From positions 1 to 54,509 of the forward strand of contig QUBZ01000018.1 in assembly GCA_014338005.1 (NCBI GenBank): a stretch of 54,509 nucleotides of DNA, written 5' to 3'. Under the pieces are notes generated by a model. The model saw only the letters and a list, made by a program, of their open reading frames with translations, was not told the origin of the DNA and searched no databases. Positions 9,970 to 17,035 of this stretch are shown piece by piece; positions within the stretch are counted from its first letter, which is position 1, and each line of letters opens with the position of its first letter. Source of the DNA: Chloroflexota bacterium. GTDB lineage: Bacteria > Chloroflexota > Anaerolineae > Aggregatilineales > Phototrophicaceae. The position numbers and the translations under genes are program-made.

Positions 9970-10608
9970 TCAGCGGTTATTATGCGCGCCGTTGGAGGGG
10001 CGAATCAAGGCCAGAACGTGTTCCAGCCGTTTGAGATCGTGGGAAAGCTGCCGGGCGATCTCGCGCCCACAGCGCACCAGAAAATCATACTGCTCGTTTT
10101 CAGGGTACGCCCGCGCCGCATAGCGGATGGCCGCCCCCAGCAGGTCATCCGACGGCACTTCGGAAGCGTTCAGCGCCAGCGGCAGAAAATCCAGGCGCTG
10201 GGTGAAGGCATACACCACCTCGGCGGAACACAGTTCAACCGGGGAAAGCGTCATCGGCGGGCGCGGCGGCAGGCTGTGGACGATGGTTTCCCGGTAGATA
10301 TAACCGATGCTGAGGACGCTGATCTCCAGCGGAACCATCCGGTTTTCGCGCTGGTCGCGCATGATGCTGCTGTTGACCGCCTCGGCCATCACCAGCTCGC
10401 TCACCAGCATATCATCTTTGATCTCGACGGCGTAAATCAAACCGACCGCCTGCACCGAGTCGTCGTTGGCAATCGGCGCGCTGACGAACGCCCCAAAGTC
10501 GTGCCGGTCGCCGACTTTGTTGCTCTGCGTGCCGCAGGTAAAACCGCGCGTGCTGGCGCGCAGCACCCGTCCGACCATGTTTGCTGAAGATAAATCTGCT
10601 GCTGCCAT
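9970..10608 (-). CDS. HAS-barrel domain protein (HerA N-terminal-domain-like)
   Basis: 212 residues. The first ~100 residues (GRVLRASTRGFTCGT, FGAFVSAPI, VQAVGLIYAVEIKDDMLV) resemble the HAS beta-barrel that forms the N-terminus of HerA-type hexameric ATPases and of archaeal/bacterial ATP synthase relatives. The second half is alpha-helical (LLGAAIRYAARAY, FLVRCGREIARQLSHDLKRLEHVLALI). No Walker A motif occurs, so this is the barrel without the motor. It follows nurA directly (11-bp gap). NurA and HerA resect DNA ends together, and the barrel is the part of HerA that contacts NurA, so this protein probably works with NurA and a HerA ATPase encoded elsewhere. The assignment rests on barrel-like sequence and neighbourhood. 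Confidence 0.7.
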   Translation of the reverse strand: MAAADLSSANMVGRVLRASTRGFTCGTQSNKVGDRHDFGAFVSAPIANDDSVQAVGLIYAVEIKDDMLVSELVMAEAVNSSIMRDQRENRMVPLEISVLSIGYIYRETIVHSLPPRPPMTLSPVELCSAEVVYAFTQRLDFLPLALNASEVPSDDLLGAAIRYAARAYPENEQYDFLVRCGREIARQLSHDLKRLEHVLALIRPSNGAHNNR

Positions 10609-10619
10609 CCTGTTTGTTC

Positions 10620-11843
10620 CTATAACTCATGCTGGCGTTTGAGGCTGCGCGCCAGTTCCTTGCCCCATGCTTTGGCGGAGAAGTAACGCGGCTCGATGCC
10701 TTTGGTACGCAGTTCCAGCCCGATCATTTCATCCAGTTTGTGTTTGTCCCTGCTGCTCACGTAGGCCAGTTCGTCGGCGCGGGTCAGCGCATAGGGGTAC
10801 GGATTGCGCCCCTGAAGCTGGCACTGCGCCACCAGCAGCGCGTGCAGGTCGTCCACCATCTGTTTATCGCGCGCCACCCACATCGGCACATCCACCCGCA
10901 CGATGGACTCGCGGTAGCCGGACGATACTTTAAGGTAAAAGAAGGCGATTTCGTAACTGACGCCGCGTTTTTTGTACAGCAGGTTGCGCGGCGAGTTTTG
11001 CACCATCAGGGCGGAACGTTCGCCCGGCTCTAAAACCGCGTCGAACAGGTGAATATCGCGCAGCCCTTGCAGTTCGCCCCCGGCGCTCAGGTCGGAATGG
11101 CGCACCTGGTCGTCGGACAAACTCAGCAGGTGCAGCAGGCGCATCACCACGCGGCTTCGCATAGGGTTATCCACATAACCGGCCAGGATCGCCCCGGCGT
11201 CGTGCAGGTGAACCAGCGCCCCCAGATACCCGCGCATCAGTTCCAGGTGGCCGGTCACGTCGGCGTGCGCCCAGAACATCAGGTGATTATCGTACAGCGC
11301 CACCAGCGGGCGGGCTTCGCCGCGCTGCTCCCAGACCGCGCGCGCCAGTTCGCGCATTTCGCTGACGGTGCGTTTGGCGTCTATGGTGCGGTTGGAAAGC
11401 AGCCGCCCGCCGCCGTCATGAACGTGGTCGGGATGGAAAAACAGCCGGGGCAGCGTGAAGGCCTCCGGGCGGCGGTCGTCGCCGTGATGGTAAACGAACA
11501 GCCCGGTATTGATGAGGAAATACGGCAGCGGCGTCTGATCGTTGGGGTATACCTGCGAACCATCGGCGGCTACCAGCGTGGCGCTTTCCGGCGCGGGCGG
11601 CGTCGGGAAGGTCTGGCAGATGACCTCATGATAGGGCGGGTCGAGCGGGGCCGCGCCCCGGTAGCCGCTCACTTCCGGCTGGCGCGTCAGGCGAATACGC
11701 TCGTGAATGGCATCCAGGTCGGTCGCGGCATAAAATCGGCTGATCGCCACTTGCAGGCGGCTGCTTTTGTCGAAGTCCCATTCCTCCAGCATCCGCCGCA
11801 GTTTCAGCAGTTGATCCACCAGTTTGTTAAATTCGAGCGCCAA
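10620..11843 (-). CDS. nurA: NurA-domain nuclease
   Basis: 407 residues. NurA is a Mn2+-dependent nuclease that processes 5' DNA ends with the HerA translocase. Seen here: the first acidic motif LVAADGSQVYPN (about residues 88-99), with the Asp that binds metal, a second acidic strand LVALYDNHLMFW (about 182-193), and the C-terminal family signature YPYALTRADELAYVSSRDK with a late Asp. The start is a TTG at 11843 with GAGGGAAC just upstream; no in-frame ATG fits better. It is the first gene of a leftward group of three (nurA, HAS-barrel, deoxyribosyltransferase-like). No HerA ATPase is found within the window. Confidence 0.88.
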   Translation of the reverse strand: MALEFNKLVDQLLKLRRMLEEWDFDKSSRLQVAISRFYAATDLDAIHERIRLTRQPEVSGYRGAAPLDPPYHEVICQTFPTPPAPESATLVAADGSQVYPNDQTPLPYFLINTGLFVYHHGDDRRPEAFTLPRLFFHPDHVHDGGGRLLSNRTIDAKRTVSEMRELARAVWEQRGEARPLVALYDNHLMFWAHADVTGHLELMRGYLGALVHLHDAGAILAGYVDNPMRSRVVMRLLHLLSLSDDQVRHSDLSAGGELQGLRDIHLFDAVLEPGERSALMVQNSPRNLLYKKRGVSYEIAFFYLKVSSGYRESIVRVDVPMWVARDKQMVDDLHALLVAQCQLQGRNPYPYALTRADELAYVSSRDKHKLDEMIGLELRTKGIEPRYFSAKAWGKELARSLKRQHEL

Positions 11844-12136
11844 CGTTCCCTCAGATGTTTATATTTTAATTACGTTTCATTTATGTACATCATAGGTTAG
11901 CACGAGCGTTCTAAGCTGTCAACAAGCAAGTAAACCGGAAGCCGAAATTTCAACAGGATTTGGGCTTTCTTTAAACTCCTGATAAAGTTGTGCAGATTAC
12001 CGAAGTCCCACGTGCAGAAACGCGCCGTTGTGGTTATACTTATCCCTGCCATACGGCATAAAAAAATTTAATAGCGAATAAGTTTGTTTGAGCTTTCCAC
12101 CAATCTATTCTCAAATCATGATGGATGGAGAAACCC
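11844..12136. other. Divergent intergenic region, no gene seen
   Basis: 293 bp between nurA (leftward) and the alpha/beta hydrolase (rightward). It is AT-rich for this genome, especially 11860-11900 and 12040-12120, as expected for divergent promoters. I see no open frame, RNA gene or strong repeat. Confidence 0.6.
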
Positions 12137-12823
12137 ATGGCCTCGAATTACGTTCTGGAAAGCGTCAAAACAGGTTATACGCACGAGTTGGTTTTTGCCG
12201 GCGACGGCGTGCGGCTGGCCGGCCAGTTGGATTACCCTGCGCCGCCTACGGGTTCTCGCACCTTCCCTCTCATTTTCATTCTGCACCATGCCGGAAGCGA
12301 TGATCGCAGCGGGTATCAGGCTTTTGCCGACATCGGTTTAGAGGCCGGTTATACCGTTTTTCGGTGGGACAAACGCGGCACCGGGCGCAGCGGCGCCGGC
12401 GGGCGCGGCTCGACCACCCAGGACGCCGTAAATGCCTATGAAGTCGCCCTGGAACAGCCTCGCATTGACCGCCGGCATGTCATTATCCTGGCCCAGGACG
12501 CCGGGACGAGGCTTTTGGGCAGTTCCTTCGGGCTGTTCGCGCGCGTCCAGCCGCCCTACGGCGTGATCCTGGCGACCAATACGCTCGATGAGGAAGAAGC
12601 CCTCGCCATCGAATCTCGGCTGCTGGTCGTGATCGGCCAGAACGACTGGAATCCCTGGCAGAAGCTCGGCAAAACAGTTTGCGACACCCACAACGCGGCT
12701 TACAAACACGGCGCATCCTACTATGTCGCTCCCTATGCCGACCGGATGCTGATTGATCCTCGTACCAACCGCCTGCATTTCGGCGTGCGGAACACCATCA
12801 CCGACTGGCTGCAAACTGTTTGA
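12137..12823 (+). CDS. Alpha/beta-hydrolase-fold protein with replaced catalytic residues
   Basis: 228 residues from the ATG at 12137, which has GGAG 6 bp upstream; the ATG at 12125 lacks one. The fold order is clear: LIFILHHAG (oxyanion region, about residues 45-53), FRWDKRGTGRSG (about 77-88), nucleophile elbow ILAQDAGTRLLG (about 117-128), acid strand VVIGQNDWNPW (about 164-174). In the elbow the usual Gly-x-Ser-x-Gly is Ala-Gln-Asp-Ala-Gly, putting Asp at the nucleophile as in haloalkane dehalogenases and epoxide hydrolases. At the usual catalytic His position (ADH) the sequence is YADRM. It may be inactive or have a changed reaction. Its stop overlaps the start of the SDR gene by 4 bp, so the two are translationally coupled. 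Confidence 0.75.
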   Translation: MASNYVLESVKTGYTHELVFAGDGVRLAGQLDYPAPPTGSRTFPLIFILHHAGSDDRSGYQAFADIGLEAGYTVFRWDKRGTGRSGAGGRGSTTQDAVNAYEVALEQPRIDRRHVIILAQDAGTRLLGSSFGLFARVQPPYGVILATNTLDEEEALAIESRLLVVIGQNDWNPWQKLGKTVCDTHNAAYKHGASYYVAPYADRMLIDPRTNRLHFGVRNTITDWLQTV

Positions 12824-13560
12824 CGAATTTTCACGTTAACCTGGACGGACAGGCTGCCCTCGTCACCGGCGCGGGCGCGGACATCGGGCGGGCGGCAGCG
12901 CGGGCGCTGGCGGCAGCCGGCGCGGCGGTGATCGTCAACGACCTGAACCCCGACCGCGCCGAGCGGGTGGCGCAGGAAATTTCTGCCGCCGGGGGGCGCG
13001 CGCTGCCCTGGCAGGCGGACGTGTCGAATCGTTTCCAGGCGGCGGCGCTGATCGAAGCCGGGCGGGACGCCTTCGGACGTATTTCGATTCTGGTCAATGC
13101 AGCGGGCGTGCTAAAAACCGGCCCGGCGCTGGCGCTCGACGAATGGGACTGGCGGCGCGGGCTGGACGTGAACCTGACCGGCGCGTTTTTTTGCAGCCAG
13201 CTTTTAGGCCGCGTGATGGCCGACGAAGGCGGCGGCATCATCGTCAATATTGCCTCGACCGCCGGGCATCCCGCCCCGCTGTCGGAAGGCGCGGCCTACG
13301 TCGCCAGCAAAAGCGGTATGATCGGCCTGACGCGCCAGCTTGCCCACGAACTCGCGCCTGCCGGAATCCGCGTCAACGCCGTCTGCCCCGGCCACGTAGC
13401 CGAAAGCGAACCCCCGCCGGAAGGCGCGCCGCCCAACGCCCAATCACGCTGGGGCAGCCCGGATGACATCGCCGGCGTGGTGCTGTTTTTATGCTCCGAC
13501 GCGGCGCGTTTCATCACCGGGCAGGCCATCAACGTAGACGGCGGCGAGCATATGGTGTGA
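12820..13560 (+). CDS. SDR-family NAD(P)-dependent oxidoreductase
   Basis: 246 residues. Classical short-chain dehydrogenase: cofactor motif VTGAGADIGRAAARA (about residues 16-30), NAAG strand (about 93-96), catalytic Ser in NIASTAG (about 142-148), and Tyr/Lys in AYVASKSGM (YxxxK, about 157-165). The end INVDGGEHMV is typical. The start is a TTG at 12820 that overlaps the TGA of the upstream hydrolase (TTGA), the usual sign of translational coupling. FabG-like oxidoreductases of this type reduce or oxidise many alcohols and ketones, and the pairing with an alpha/beta-hydrolase-like partner hints at a short catabolic step. The substrate is unknown. Confidence 0.92.
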   Translation: MTNFHVNLDGQAALVTGAGADIGRAAARALAAAGAAVIVNDLNPDRAERVAQEISAAGGRALPWQADVSNRFQAAALIEAGRDAFGRISILVNAAGVLKTGPALALDEWDWRRGLDVNLTGAFFCSQLLGRVMADEGGGIIVNIASTAGHPAPLSEGAAYVASKSGMIGLTRQLAHELAPAGIRVNAVCPGHVAESEPPPEGAPPNAQSRWGSPDDIAGVVLFLCSDAARFITGQAINVDGGEHMV

Positions 13561-13566
13561 TCCGCT

Positions 13567-13965
13567 ATGTTGACCTTCTTCTGCCCAAACTGCTGGCACA
13601 GAATAGCCGAAAATGCCAAACAGTGCCTTTACTGCGGTTTTGATCTGAACAAATTGGACGGGCTTTCCTATGATGAACGGCTGGTGATGTCTCTGCGGCA
13701 TTCCATTTCAGAGTACCGGATCACCGCGGCGCGCATTCTTGGTCAACATGGCGCTGTAATCGCGCTGCCGGAATTTAAAAGAATCGTTGATATGGAACGC
13801 GATTATTATCTTCTCAAGGAAGTTCTGTTTGCTCTTCTGAGCATTCCAGACCCGATGAGTGTGGAGTTGATGAAGCAAGCAACCAGGCATCCATCCAAAC
13901 TGGTATCACGGTTGGCACAAGAACTGCTTATCAGACTGGAAGCATCACACTCACAAGCTCCCTAA
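13567..13965 (+). CDS. Zinc-ribbon protein with HEAT-like helices
   Basis: 132 residues. It begins with a zinc ribbon of two CxxC knuckles (FFCPNCWHRIAENAKQCLYCGF, Cys at about 6, 9, 19 and 22). The remaining ~100 residues are helical pairs (RITAARILGQHGAVIALPEFKRI, YLLKEVLFALLSI, VSRLAQELLIRLE) with the spacing of two or three HEAT/armadillo repeats, which suggests a protein-binding scaffold. It starts 6 bp after the SDR stop and may be read with it. Codon use is less GC-rich than its neighbours. No function can be assigned. Confidence 0.7.
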   Translation: MLTFFCPNCWHRIAENAKQCLYCGFDLNKLDGLSYDERLVMSLRHSISEYRITAARILGQHGAVIALPEFKRIVDMERDYYLLKEVLFALLSIPDPMSVELMKQATRHPSKLVSRLAQELLIRLEASHSQAP

Positions 13966-13975
13966 TCTGACGGGC

Positions 13976-14002
13976 GTAGGGGCGGCCCGATGTGACCGCC
14001 CA
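13976..14002. repeat. Dispersed GC-rich hairpin, copy 1
   Basis: Begins GTAGGGGCGGCCCGATGT and folds on itself (GGGCGG with CCGCCC). A copy with about two mismatches occurs on the other strand at 29352-29379. It sits 10 bp after a stop codon. Confidence 0.6.
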
Positions 14003-14089
14003 CCGGGCAGTGACCTACAGAGACTTCCTCTGTTCGCACACCGGCATTTTCCTCCCAAACCGCTGTCTGAAGGTTTTCAATGATCTCAC

Positions 14090-14150
14090 CCCCACTCGCT
14101 TTGCTCGTTTCCCCGTCTCCAATGGCTGAGGGGGTTAGGGGGTGAGGTTG
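14090..14150. terminator. Possible hairpin CTCACCCCC / GGGGGTGAG
   Basis: CTCACCCCC near 14088-14096 pairs with GGGGGTGAG near 14138-14146 across a loop of about 40 nt. It lies between convergent genes. There is no clean T-run, so it may be a dispersed hairpin or a weak bidirectional terminator. Confidence 0.35.
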
Positions 14151-14176
14151 TTCGCGGATTTTCTTCGACTGCTGGC

Positions 14177-14947
14177 TTAGAATTGTGCAGAGCGTGTTGA
14201 ATCTTTGTTATCCTTATCCTCCCAGTCCACCAGTTCCCCATCTTCCTCATCATCGGTCAGACGCCCGGCATAGGCTTCGGCATACTGCCGCATCTGCCGC
14301 TTACGTTTGATGTACGGCGGCACGTTCCAATCGGCCAGCGTACGTATCAGCATTTTTTCCTGGCGGCGGCGGGCATGTCTGTTCAGCGCCAGCAGCGGCA
14401 GCAGCACGACCGGCCCGGCCAGTACCGCGCCCAGCCAGGCGTAAGGCGTGTTTGCCCCCGCCAGCGCCCACATCACCCACACCAGGGCGTTGATGGCCGA
14501 AACCAGCAGCAAGGAATTCACCATGCCTGACCGGGATTGAATGTCCTCTACCAGCAGGCTGTGAACGCGGAAAGCCCGCCGGGAATCGGCCAGCAGCGCC
14601 GTGTCATCTGCCACCAGCCGTTCGCGCAGTTCGGCCTCTACGGCCTGCTCACGCGCTTCGCCGGATGCGCCGGAGCGGCGGTACACCCGAAATGCATGGG
14701 TCAGCAGCACCAGACTCCAGATGACGAAGGGGATGCCGATAGAGGGATTGACGTAAACTTCGTAGAAGCGCGCGCCGCCGAATGAAAAATAAGTGTAACT
14801 CAGGTAGGCTTCCGACAGCACTACCGTCGGGACGGCCAGCAGGTACAGCAGCACATGCGCCAGCAGGCCGCCGCCCTGCTTGAGACGCCGCTCCACCCGC
14901 CGCCGGATTTCCTTGTAATCCAGGTAGATTGAATAGTCGCCGTCCAT
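14177..14947 (-). CDS. Membrane protein with two 2TM-type hairpins
   Basis: 256 residues. Two similar helix-hairpin units are seen. The first has an amphipathic start (YKEIRRRVERRLKQGGG) and membrane helices near residues 27-50 and 68-88. The second has MVNSLLLVSAINALVWVMWALAG at about 142-164 and WLGAVLAGPVVLLPLLALN at about 170-188. The R/K-rich segment before each pair and the length of each unit resemble the bacterial 2TM domain often fused to regulators; here no DNA-binding or kinase domain is fused. The C-terminus is very acidic (TDDEEDGELVDWEDKDNKD). Function unknown. Confidence 0.72.
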   Translation of the reverse strand: MDGDYSIYLDYKEIRRRVERRLKQGGGLLAHVLLYLLAVPTVVLSEAYLSYTYFSFGGARFYEVYVNPSIGIPFVIWSLVLLTHAFRVYRRSGASGEAREQAVEAELRERLVADDTALLADSRRAFRVHSLLVEDIQSRSGMVNSLLLVSAINALVWVMWALAGANTPYAWLGAVLAGPVVLLPLLALNRHARRRQEKMLIRTLADWNVPPYIKRKRQMRQYAEAYAGRLTDDEEDGELVDWEDKDNKDSTRSAQF

Positions 14948-14953
14948 CCGGCG

Positions 14954-15075
14954 TCACCCCCCGAATAAGCCCTTCACCTCAACCATTTTGCCATCCAGCG
15001 CCGCCAATTCAAACGAATCGTCCGGCTCATACACCCCTTACAGCATGAAGCGCCCGCCCTCCAGCCGGTGAACTT
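14954..15075 (-). pseudogene. C-terminal remnant of an Uma2-family (DUF820) endonuclease gene
   Basis: The minus strand encodes IEVHRLEGGRFML, then a TAA, then in the same frame GVYEPDDSFELAALDGK and MVEVKGLFGG before a stop at 14954. This is the characteristic end of Uma2/DUF820 proteins (V-x-R/Y-L-x-x-G-x-F ... Y-x-x-x-D-x-F ... L-x-G). An internal stop plus the loss of all upstream PD-(D/E)xK sequence mark it as a decayed fragment. It sits 7 bp upstream of the 2TM gene start. An intact Uma2 gene lies at 36911-37498, but its C-terminus differs, so this remnant is not a simple copy of it. Confidence 0.7.
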
Positions 15076-15215
15076 CGATGCATCGTCCTTTACCTCACAA
15101 CAATCACTGTTTCCATTATGCCACACTTTGCCCGGACTACCGGCGCATTTTCCGTTTGCCCACTCCCGGCTATAATATTTCAAAACCGGGTATTCAAGTG
15201 CAAAGGTTCGTGGCG

Positions 15216-16952
15216 ATGCGACGGTATCGAGTCCTGTTCGCGCTGGTGATGCTGGCGTGTTTTGGCGTGGTTTCGGCTGCGCCCCTGCCGCAGCAAATCT
15301 CCGACTTCAGCGGGTTCGTGCTGAATACCCGCGCCGACCTGGAACAGTTGGCGAACGCGGCGCTGGGCGAAGGCGCGCGCCCGGAAGGCTGGACGTTTAA
15401 CATCAACAATGTCGGGTCGCCCACCTTCATTGCCGACCTGTGGTTCGATAACGAACTGCTGGCGACCGTCATCTTCGGCGAAGACCGCCCGCCGGGCTGG
15501 ATTGGCGCGCCGACCACCCAAAACCCGCTGCTGGTGGTGCGGAACATCCGGCACGACCTGGAGCTTTCTGCCGACGAGCAGTTCGGGATTGCCGAACGCC
15601 CGGCGGGATGGCGCGGCGGCCCGGCGGTGGCCCGCTGCGACCGCGCCGTGCAAAACCTGGTGCAGATTCTCGTCACCGCCTATACCTATAACTTCCAGAC
15701 CAACGAAACCGCGCTCAATTACTGCGCCACCATCGCCGCCGAGGCCGAACAGCAGGTTTTGCTGCGGGTGCTGTCCACGCCGGAATATCAGGCCGAACTG
15801 AACGACCTGACGCTGGCAGTGCGCGGCGATCTGGAACGGCTGGCCGATGAAGAGCTGGGCCTTAACAACCGCCCGGCGGACTGGCGTGGCAGCCGGGACA
15901 TCACCATCCCCACTTTTTTGAGCGACCTGTTCCTTGACCTGGACACGCTGGCAAATACGCAGTTGGGGCTGGGCGTCCGTCCGGCGGGCTGGATTGGCGT
16001 GCTGCCCAACGCGCCCGCCCTGGCCTACCGCAACCTGCGCCACGACCTGGAACTGCTGTCGAACGAACTGGGGCGCGTGCCGCGACCGCGCGGCTGGCAG
16101 GGGATTGACCCGCTGGCCGCCTGCGACCCGAATGTGCAGAGCCTCGTCCTGCTGGCGCAGCAGAGCTACGGCCTGGCGGTAGAAGAAATCGGCGGGCAGG
16201 GCGCGGCCTTCTGCGCTCAAGCATCCCAGGCCGCCAACCAAATCGTCGAAAGCCCGCCCAAGCCGGAAGTGGTCGAAGGCGAAGCCGCCGAAGATGACAC
16301 CTTTATCGCCGAGTCCGATTACGCTTTTTCCTACCTGGATTCGGCGGCCACGCAGTATATGGGCATCATGCCGCCCGGCACGAAGTTTAAAGCCTGGTAT
16401 CGCAACTTCGGCGATTCAACCATGATGTTCGTCAGCGGCGAAGAATTTGCCGTATATGTGGATTTACGCTGGACAACCCTATCGCCGGACATCTTCACGC
16501 GGCTGCCCACGCTGGAAGGTGTCAAACCGCTGACCTTCTGCGACGCGCGCTGGTGCAACGGGCCGGCCCCCACGCCCACACCCACCGGCGCGGGTGCGCT
16601 TCAGGCTTTGCTGAACGCCGGGACGCCGCAGGCCGTCCCCAGCGTGGAAGAAGTTCGCGGCGAAAAGACCCAGGTTTCCTGGAACAACATCCGCGTGACC
16701 TACCTGCTGGACAACCCGAACACGCGCACGGCGCAGGTGGCGCTGGAAATCTGCACCGACACCACGCAGACTGCCTGCGAGCCGGTGCTGCAAATTTTCG
16801 ACAATGCCACCGGCGCGCTCAAACCGGTTCTGTCACAGTACAACGGGCTGAACGTGTTCGAGTTCCCCTACGGGTATACGGCCAACCTGGTCATCGAAGG
16901 CTCGACGCTGTTCTCGCCGGACATCTGGATCAGCGACCCGACCATCCGGTAA
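15216..16952 (+). CDS. Secreted protein with two blocks of 36-residue repeats
   Basis: About 578 residues from the ATG at 15216. Earlier in-frame starts lack a signal sequence; this one gives RRYRVLFALVMLACFGVVSAA, a clean signal peptide. A motif of the form DLE-x-LA-x-x-x-LG-x-x-x-RP-x-GW recurs at about residues 41-59, 77-95, 114-132, 205-223, 241-259 and 277-294. That is a period of 36-37 residues, in two blocks of three. Each block is followed by CDR/CDP-x-x-VQ-x-LV, so a module of about 163 residues has been duplicated. The C-terminal half has an acidic linker, a beta-rich region and a Pro/Thr linker (APTPTPTG, about 450). Probably an exported binding or envelope protein of unknown ligand. 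A strong terminator follows. Confidence 0.8.
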   Translation: MRRYRVLFALVMLACFGVVSAAPLPQQISDFSGFVLNTRADLEQLANAALGEGARPEGWTFNINNVGSPTFIADLWFDNELLATVIFGEDRPPGWIGAPTTQNPLLVVRNIRHDLELSADEQFGIAERPAGWRGGPAVARCDRAVQNLVQILVTAYTYNFQTNETALNYCATIAAEAEQQVLLRVLSTPEYQAELNDLTLAVRGDLERLADEELGLNNRPADWRGSRDITIPTFLSDLFLDLDTLANTQLGLGVRPAGWIGVLPNAPALAYRNLRHDLELLSNELGRVPRPRGWQGIDPLAACDPNVQSLVLLAQQSYGLAVEEIGGQGAAFCAQASQAANQIVESPPKPEVVEGEAAEDDTFIAESDYAFSYLDSAATQYMGIMPPGTKFKAWYRNFGDSTMMFVSGEEFAVYVDLRWTTLSPDIFTRLPTLEGVKPLTFCDARWCNGPAPTPTPTGAGALQALLNAGTPQAVPSVEEVRGEKTQVSWNNIRVTYLLDNPNTRTAQVALEICTDTTQTACEPVLQIFDNATGALKPVLSQYNGLNVFEFPYGYTANLVIEGSTLFSPDIWISDPTIR

Positions 16953-16964
16953 AAGCCGCCGGTG

Positions 16965-16995
16965 ATGAGGGCATGGCAAACATGCCCTCATTTTT
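16965..16995 (+). terminator. Intrinsic terminator after the repeat protein gene
   Basis: Perfect 11-bp stem ATGAGGGCATG (16965-16975) and CATGCCCTCAT (16981-16991) with loop GCAAA, followed by T residues to 16995. It lies 12 bp after the stop codon at 16952. Confidence 0.92.
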
Positions 16996-17035
16996 CTTTC
17001 CGCGCCCGTTCGGCTAAACAATCGAGGCCGCCTGT

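Noticed and set aside
12820..13560. Possible fusion of the alpha/beta hydrolase and the SDR enzyme
   Set aside because: The frames differ and a TGA separates them. The overlap (TTGA) is ordinary translational coupling, not a frameshifted fusion.
14974..15183. A 69-residue minus-strand frame over the Uma2 remnant
   Set aside because: It is in a different frame from the recognisable Uma2 tail and has no ribosome site or family features.
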